Positions 6,290 to 9,944 of a DNA stretch of 9,944 nt are shown here, piece after piece. Under the pieces are notes generated by a model that had not been told where the DNA came from, made no database searches, and saw only the letters and a list, made by a program, of their open reading frames with translations. A program made the position numbers and the translations under genes. Position 1 is the stretch's first letter; every line of letters begins with the position of its first letter. This stretch comes from an uncultured beta proteobacterium (lineage in GTDB: Bacteria > Pseudomonadota > Gammaproteobacteria > Burkholderiales > Burkholderiaceae_C): positions 1 to 9,944 of the forward strand of contig CAIYNH010000525.1 in NCBI GenBank assembly GCA_903927495.1, read 5' to 3'.

Positions 6290-8448
6290 CACCCAAAATA
6301 CTGTTGTCACTTTGGCGCGAACGCTGGGGCAAACCGGATACCGCCACTTTAGCGGAGCCTTTTCCGTCGGGGAAACTCAACGAGTGGGGCAATGCCTTCT
6401 GCGAATCAGTTGTCTGGCGCGTGCCGGGCCTGCGCTTGATTGCACTAGCCTGGTTTGTGGGTCTGGTTTTGCTGCTGACATCGCTCAGATTTAGCCCCGT
6501 CAATCAATTGGTTTTGTCGCTCTTTATCCTGCTGATATCGCAGTTGATCCGACGTTACCAGGGGCACTTGATTAGCTTGATTTTGTTGGGATTCGCCATC
6601 ATCAGTACATCACGTTATTTATTTTGGCGATTTGATCAAACTCTGGGGACCCTTCTAAACACTGAGTTTTTTATGCTTTTGGGGTTATTGGTGGCCGAGC
6701 TTTGCTACGCCTTCATGTTTGCCTTGGGCATGGTGCAAAAGCTTTGGCCCTTGATAGAGCCGCAAGCAGCGCTGCCGAAAGACTCGGCCGAGTGGCCCAA
6801 AGTTGGTGTTTTTGTGCTTTGCACCGAGCATAGCCTTGCCAACATAGAGCTGGCCCTGAACCAAGCTAACGCGCTGATCTGGCCCAAATCCAAAATCGTT
6901 TTGTACTTCGTCGATGCCATCAGACGTGATGACATTCACCAGTTTTTAAACTCCCACGGTGCCGTTTATCTGGCCTATCCGGAGGAACTTCGCGGGATAC
7001 ATGGACTGCTCAACCAGGCACTATCGGAATTCAAAGAAGACTTTGCCCTGATCCTGAACGCGAGTCAACAACTGGCCAAACATTCACTGGTGTCGAGTGT
7101 GGGCTGGCTTGAAACCGACCTCACCTTGGGTTTGCTGAGCACACCGCAGCATTTTCTTCTGCCCACACCGGTTCAGTACCTGAGTGAGCAACTTGAAACG
7201 ACTGGCCTGGGAGGTGAATTCATGCTGATTCGCAGAACCATGTTGATCGCCATGGGTGGTCTGCCTAGCGAACCCATTTCAAACCAAAGTCATATCGCGC
7301 TGGCGATGTTTGCCGCCGGCCTGAAACATGCCTACATCGCTAACCTGCCCGGCACCCAGCCGGGGCAGGCAGGGTGGCATTCGGAGCCCGTTTTTTGCCG
7401 CATCAACGAACCCTTCCGGATCGGGGTGGTGCGCTGGAAATTGCGCCTGGATCGCATCAAAATGGTACTGGAGCGTTGCCAACCGCTGCTGATTTTTATA
7501 TTCATGACAACACCTCTGGCGTATTTGCTGGCAGGTGTTGCTCCGGTCAAAGCCCCTGCTGCAACCTTGATGTCATACGCCTTGCCTCACTTCATTCAAG
7601 CCTTGTTGCTTCATAATCGCCTGCAAAATACAAATCGACTGCCGCTGTGGGTTGAAGCCCGTGAGGTTTTTTTATCAATGCACCTGTTGCTACTCACCAC
7701 ATTGACCGTTACCTTTACCCAGGTTCAGCAGATCCTGGCCGGATTGCGCGCTAACGCCAACAATGTTGCTAACAAGCTAAGGTGGCCATTAGGCACCGTT
7801 GATTCGCTCTTGGCGCTGGCACTTTGGCTTTCGATCGTCAGCGGGATTGCCAAATGGCAGCAACCAGGCAGCGACAAGGCTTCTCTCGCGCTGTACGGCG
7901 CATGGTCCGGATTATTCCTGATGCTGTTGGCGGCAAAACTCGCAGTGGCGCAAGAAGAACTAGAAATACTGCTGCAAAAACAAAGCCAACAGCAAATGTC
8001 TGCAATGATCAAAATGCCAAACAATCGAACCATTGGCTGCACCACCACCAATTTTCCAGATCCCGGTCTGGTGCTGATGATGCCAAAGGCTATGCACCTG
8101 ATCCCGGGCACCCTTGTCAAAGTGTCTATTTTTCATCATTTTGATGAATTTGCTTTTTCGGCAAGTGTGGCCTCAGCGGAAGATGCATCACTGCGTCTTG
8201 ACATCGACCATGAGTTTCTGCAGGCGTACAGGTCGTTTGGCAGCGCTGCAGCAGCGCGCGGTGAGGACTGGCCCAAATGGCTACCGGATCATGATGCAGC
8301 GCAACTGGCACCGGACTGGAGCGTAAAGGGAGTGTCCTGGATGCTGTTAACTTTGACAAATTTATTGACGAACCTTGATACCCGGTCGCGCCAATCCGCG
8401 GCGGTCTCCGGCTTGTTTAAATGGAAGAAGAAACATGACGAAAATTAA
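6286..8448 (+). CDS. bcsA: BcsA-like pseudo-synthase: degenerate GT2 and degenerate PilZ domains
   Basis: This 720-residue inner-membrane protein sits in the bcsA position and aligns with cellulose synthase BcsA throughout. It has four N-terminal membrane segments (about 51-66, 72-88, 93-108, 127-150) with the landmark TSRYLFWRFDQTL (about 108-120), WPKVGVFV opening the GT2 domain (170-177), a second membrane block (about 399-555) and a PilZ-like C-terminal part (about 565-645). The catalytic motifs are gone: DDG is DAI (210-212), DCD is NAS (258-260), TED is SNQ (332-334), QxxRW is GVVRW (380-384), and the FFCGS region is shortened to LGGEFM (308-313). The c-di-GMP motif RRxxxR reads QQQMS (568-572) and D/NxSxxG reads NFPDPG (589-594). 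I infer an inactive, c-di-GMP-blind pseudoenzyme. The frame is unbroken, coupled to bcsQ by ATGA, and overlaps bcsB by 14 bases, which argues for a maintained protein. A scaffold or BcsB anchor role is possible. Confidence 0.9.
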   Translation: MTPKILLSLWRERWGKPDTATLAEPFPSGKLNEWGNAFCESVVWRVPGLRLIALAWFVGLVLLLTSLRFSPVNQLVLSLFILLISQLIRRYQGHLISLILLGFAIISTSRYLFWRFDQTLGTLLNTEFFMLLGLLVAELCYAFMFALGMVQKLWPLIEPQAALPKDSAEWPKVGVFVLCTEHSLANIELALNQANALIWPKSKIVLYFVDAIRRDDIHQFLNSHGAVYLAYPEELRGIHGLLNQALSEFKEDFALILNASQQLAKHSLVSSVGWLETDLTLGLLSTPQHFLLPTPVQYLSEQLETTGLGGEFMLIRRTMLIAMGGLPSEPISNQSHIALAMFAAGLKHAYIANLPGTQPGQAGWHSEPVFCRINEPFRIGVVRWKLRLDRIKMVLERCQPLLIFIFMTTPLAYLLAGVAPVKAPAATLMSYALPHFIQALLLHNRLQNTNRLPLWVEAREVFLSMHLLLLTTLTVTFTQVQQILAGLRANANNVANKLRWPLGTVDSLLALALWLSIVSGIAKWQQPGSDKASLALYGAWSGLFLMLLAAKLAVAQEELEILLQKQSQQQMSAMIKMPNNRTIGCTTTNFPDPGLVLMMPKAMHLIPGTLVKVSIFHHFDEFAFSASVASAEDASLRLDIDHEFLQAYRSFGSAAAARGEDWPKWLPDHDAAQLAPDWSVKGVSWMLLTLTNLLTNLDTRSRQSAAVSGLFKWKKKHDEN

Positions 8449-9944
8449 CCCGCGCCGACCGTCGATCCTGACACTTGCGGTGTCATCGCTTGCCATCGCG
8501 CTGGTTTGCACCTTCATCAGCTTTCCAGCCCAGTCCAAGTCGAAGTCTTCAAAGCGCAAGGCGGTGATTGAGGAAGTTATTGAATCCACCCCGGCATCAG
8601 CGCAATCACCCGTATTGACTCCCGCCGCCGCGGCCAAGCCACGACAGGTTTCTCTCACCTTCAAGCAATTGGGCGCTTGGTCTTCGGTTAATCTGAAAGG
8701 TGCTGATGGTTCGCGGACGCTGAATTTTTCAATTCGGTCGGATGAGGTCGTGGTGGCAGCCAAGCTCAAACTACAGTATGACTATTCGCCGTCTTTGATT
8801 CCAGAACTCAGCCATTTGCGGATTTTGCTCAATGAGCGCATCGCCACTGTGGAAGGTTTACCGCAAGGCAAAAATTTGGCTAACAGCCGTGAAGTTGATC
8901 TTGATCCGCGTCTTTTTTCAGACCTCAACTTTTTGCGTTTTAACCTGATTGGCCACTACACGCGCCAGTGCGAGGATCCTTTCCATTCGTCACTTTGGTT
9001 GACCTTGAGCGATTTGGGCCGCTTGGAACTTACGCTAGCACCAAAAGCCTTTATCAACGACCTGAAATATCTACCGGCACCGTTTTTTGACAAACGCGAC
9101 GATGCCATGCTGAAACTGCCTTTTGTTTTCGCCGGCAACCCGTCGCCAGGAACGATCAAGGCCGCCGGCATTGTGGCCTCCTGGTTTGGCATACAGGCCG
9201 GCATTCGGGGCGCGCAATTTCCAGCGTCGCTGAACAACTTGCCCGACAGCAACGCGGTTGTTTTCGTTCAAGGTGGAGAGAAATTAGCTGGAATTGAAAC
9301 TATCGGTGGCTCGACCCTGCGCATTGCCCCGCATCCGACCAACCCGCAGGCTAAATTGCTGGTCGTGACTGGGAACAATGATGCCGAGATGATGCGATCG
9401 GCGCGCGCCATTGCTTTGGTCAGTTCGACACTGGTTGGTCAATCCGTCACAATCACCAAAGAAACGGAAGTGACACCCCGCAACCCCTACGATGCGCCAG
9501 CCTGGGTGCCCAGCAACCGACCGGTTCGTTTTGGCGAGTTGGCCCGCCCCGAGGAACTGCGGGCTCAGGGCTGGTATCCAGAAGTGATTCGCCTGAATTT
9601 CAGAGTCTCACCAGATGTTTTTGCCTGGCGCACATTAGGTGTCCCGCTGAATTTGAAATACCGCTTCACCCACTTTCCAGAGCACAAGAGCTCCAGCCTG
9701 AATGTCGGTCTGAACAACAATTTTCTTCACGCTTTCCCGCTGAATCAACCGCTCAAGAACCCGGAAGATGTGAACCGACTGAATCTTTCAGGCAGTGACA
9801 ATGTTTCCCGGCGCAACGATCTGCTTTACGTGCCACCATATGCGGTCGGTGGCAAAGATCAACTGCAACTGGGTTATTACTTTGACATTCTGAAGCATGG
9901 CGAATGCCAGAACATGCCCCCGGACAACCTGCTGGGCACGATTG
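8435..9944 (+). CDS. bcsB: Cellulose synthase periplasmic subunit BcsB, N-terminal part (runs off right edge)
   Basis: 503 residues are visible and the frame is open at the window end; complete BcsB proteins are about 750-800 residues. BcsB is the periplasmic, membrane-anchored partner of BcsA that guides the nascent glucan across the periplasm. The N-terminus is a signal peptide (hydrophobic core about 11-30, likely cleavage near AQS at 32-34), followed by a Ser/Lys/Ala/Pro-rich linker. Family landmarks are FKQLGAW (76-82), the carbohydrate-binding region YTRQCEDPFHSSLW (175-188), the flavodoxin-like part with LPFVFAGNPSPGTIKAAG (228-245) and GIVASWFG (245-252), NAVVF (273-277) and GYYFDILKHGECQNMPPDNL (480-499). 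Cys179 and Cys491 are the usual conserved pair. The ATG at 8435 lies inside the end of the bcsA-like gene behind GGAAG at 8423-8427. The protein appears conventional, in sharp contrast to its degenerate BcsA neighbour. Confidence 0.95.
   Translation, partial: MTKINPRRPSILTLAVSSLAIALVCTFISFPAQSKSKSSKRKAVIEEVIESTPASAQSPVLTPAAAAKPRQVSLTFKQLGAWSSVNLKGADGSRTLNFSIRSDEVVVAAKLKLQYDYSPSLIPELSHLRILLNERIATVEGLPQGKNLANSREVDLDPRLFSDLNFLRFNLIGHYTRQCEDPFHSSLWLTLSDLGRLELTLAPKAFINDLKYLPAPFFDKRDDAMLKLPFVFAGNPSPGTIKAAGIVASWFGIQAGIRGAQFPASLNNLPDSNAVVFVQGGEKLAGIETIGGSTLRIAPHPTNPQAKLLVVTGNNDAEMMRSARAIALVSSTLVGQSVTITKETEVTPRNPYDAPAWVPSNRPVRFGELARPEELRAQGWYPEVIRLNFRVSPDVFAWRTLGVPLNLKYRFTHFPEHKSSSLNVGLNNNFLHAFPLNQPLKNPEDVNRLNLSGSDNVSRRNDLLYVPPYAVGGKDQLQLGYYFDILKHGECQNMPPDNLLGTI

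Noticed and set aside
6286..8448. Reading the bcsA-like gene as a decaying pseudogene
   Set aside because: No frameshift or internal stop in 720 codons, membrane segments preserved and coupled overlaps on both sides. Simultaneous loss of all motifs with frame retention fits a pseudoenzyme better.

Overview
The window looks like a piece of a betaproteobacterial chromosome, most likely Burkholderiales and plausibly Comamonadaceae. This rests on the moderately high GC, the AmpG and BcsP/BcsD protein types and the gene order; no rRNA or other strict marker is present. It has two divergent halves that meet at about 3958-4136.

Left half (minus strand, read right to left): an AmpG-type muropeptide permease (2623-3957), then an OmpR-family response regulator (1811-2515) and its HAMP/HisKA histidine kinase (438-1772). 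A Rho-independent terminator follows (197-224). Directly after its T-run begins a group II intron of the terminator-inserting (IIC-like) kind, which runs off the left edge. The intron appears internally deleted: its domain I 5' sequence is followed within a few bases by coding sequence for the middle of a group II reverse transcriptase.

Right half (plus strand): a bacterial cellulose secretion operon, bcsD - bcsP - bcsQ - bcsA-like - bcsB, with bcsB cut by the right edge. The last four genes are tightly packed (ATGA overlaps at bcsP/bcsQ and bcsQ/bcsA, a 14-bp overlap at bcsA/bcsB), so they are almost certainly one transcription unit. BcsD and proline-rich BcsP are known as cytosolic scaffold partners for cellulose synthase, BcsQ is the ParA-like ATPase, and BcsB is the periplasmic co-polymerase.

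The main discovery is the gene in the bcsA position (6286-8448). It keeps the BcsA architecture (N-terminal membrane block, cytosolic GT2-like domain, second membrane block, PilZ-like C-terminal domain) in an intact 720-residue frame. Yet every motif I can align for catalysis (DDG, DCD, TED, QxxRW, FFCGS) and for c-di-GMP binding (RRxxxR, D/NxSxxG) is substituted or missing. It reads as a pseudo-synthase, catalytically dead and c-di-GMP-blind, maintained beside an apparently normal BcsB. No catalytic BcsA is visible here; one may lie downstream or elsewhere, or the locus may be a repurposed scaffold or secretion system.
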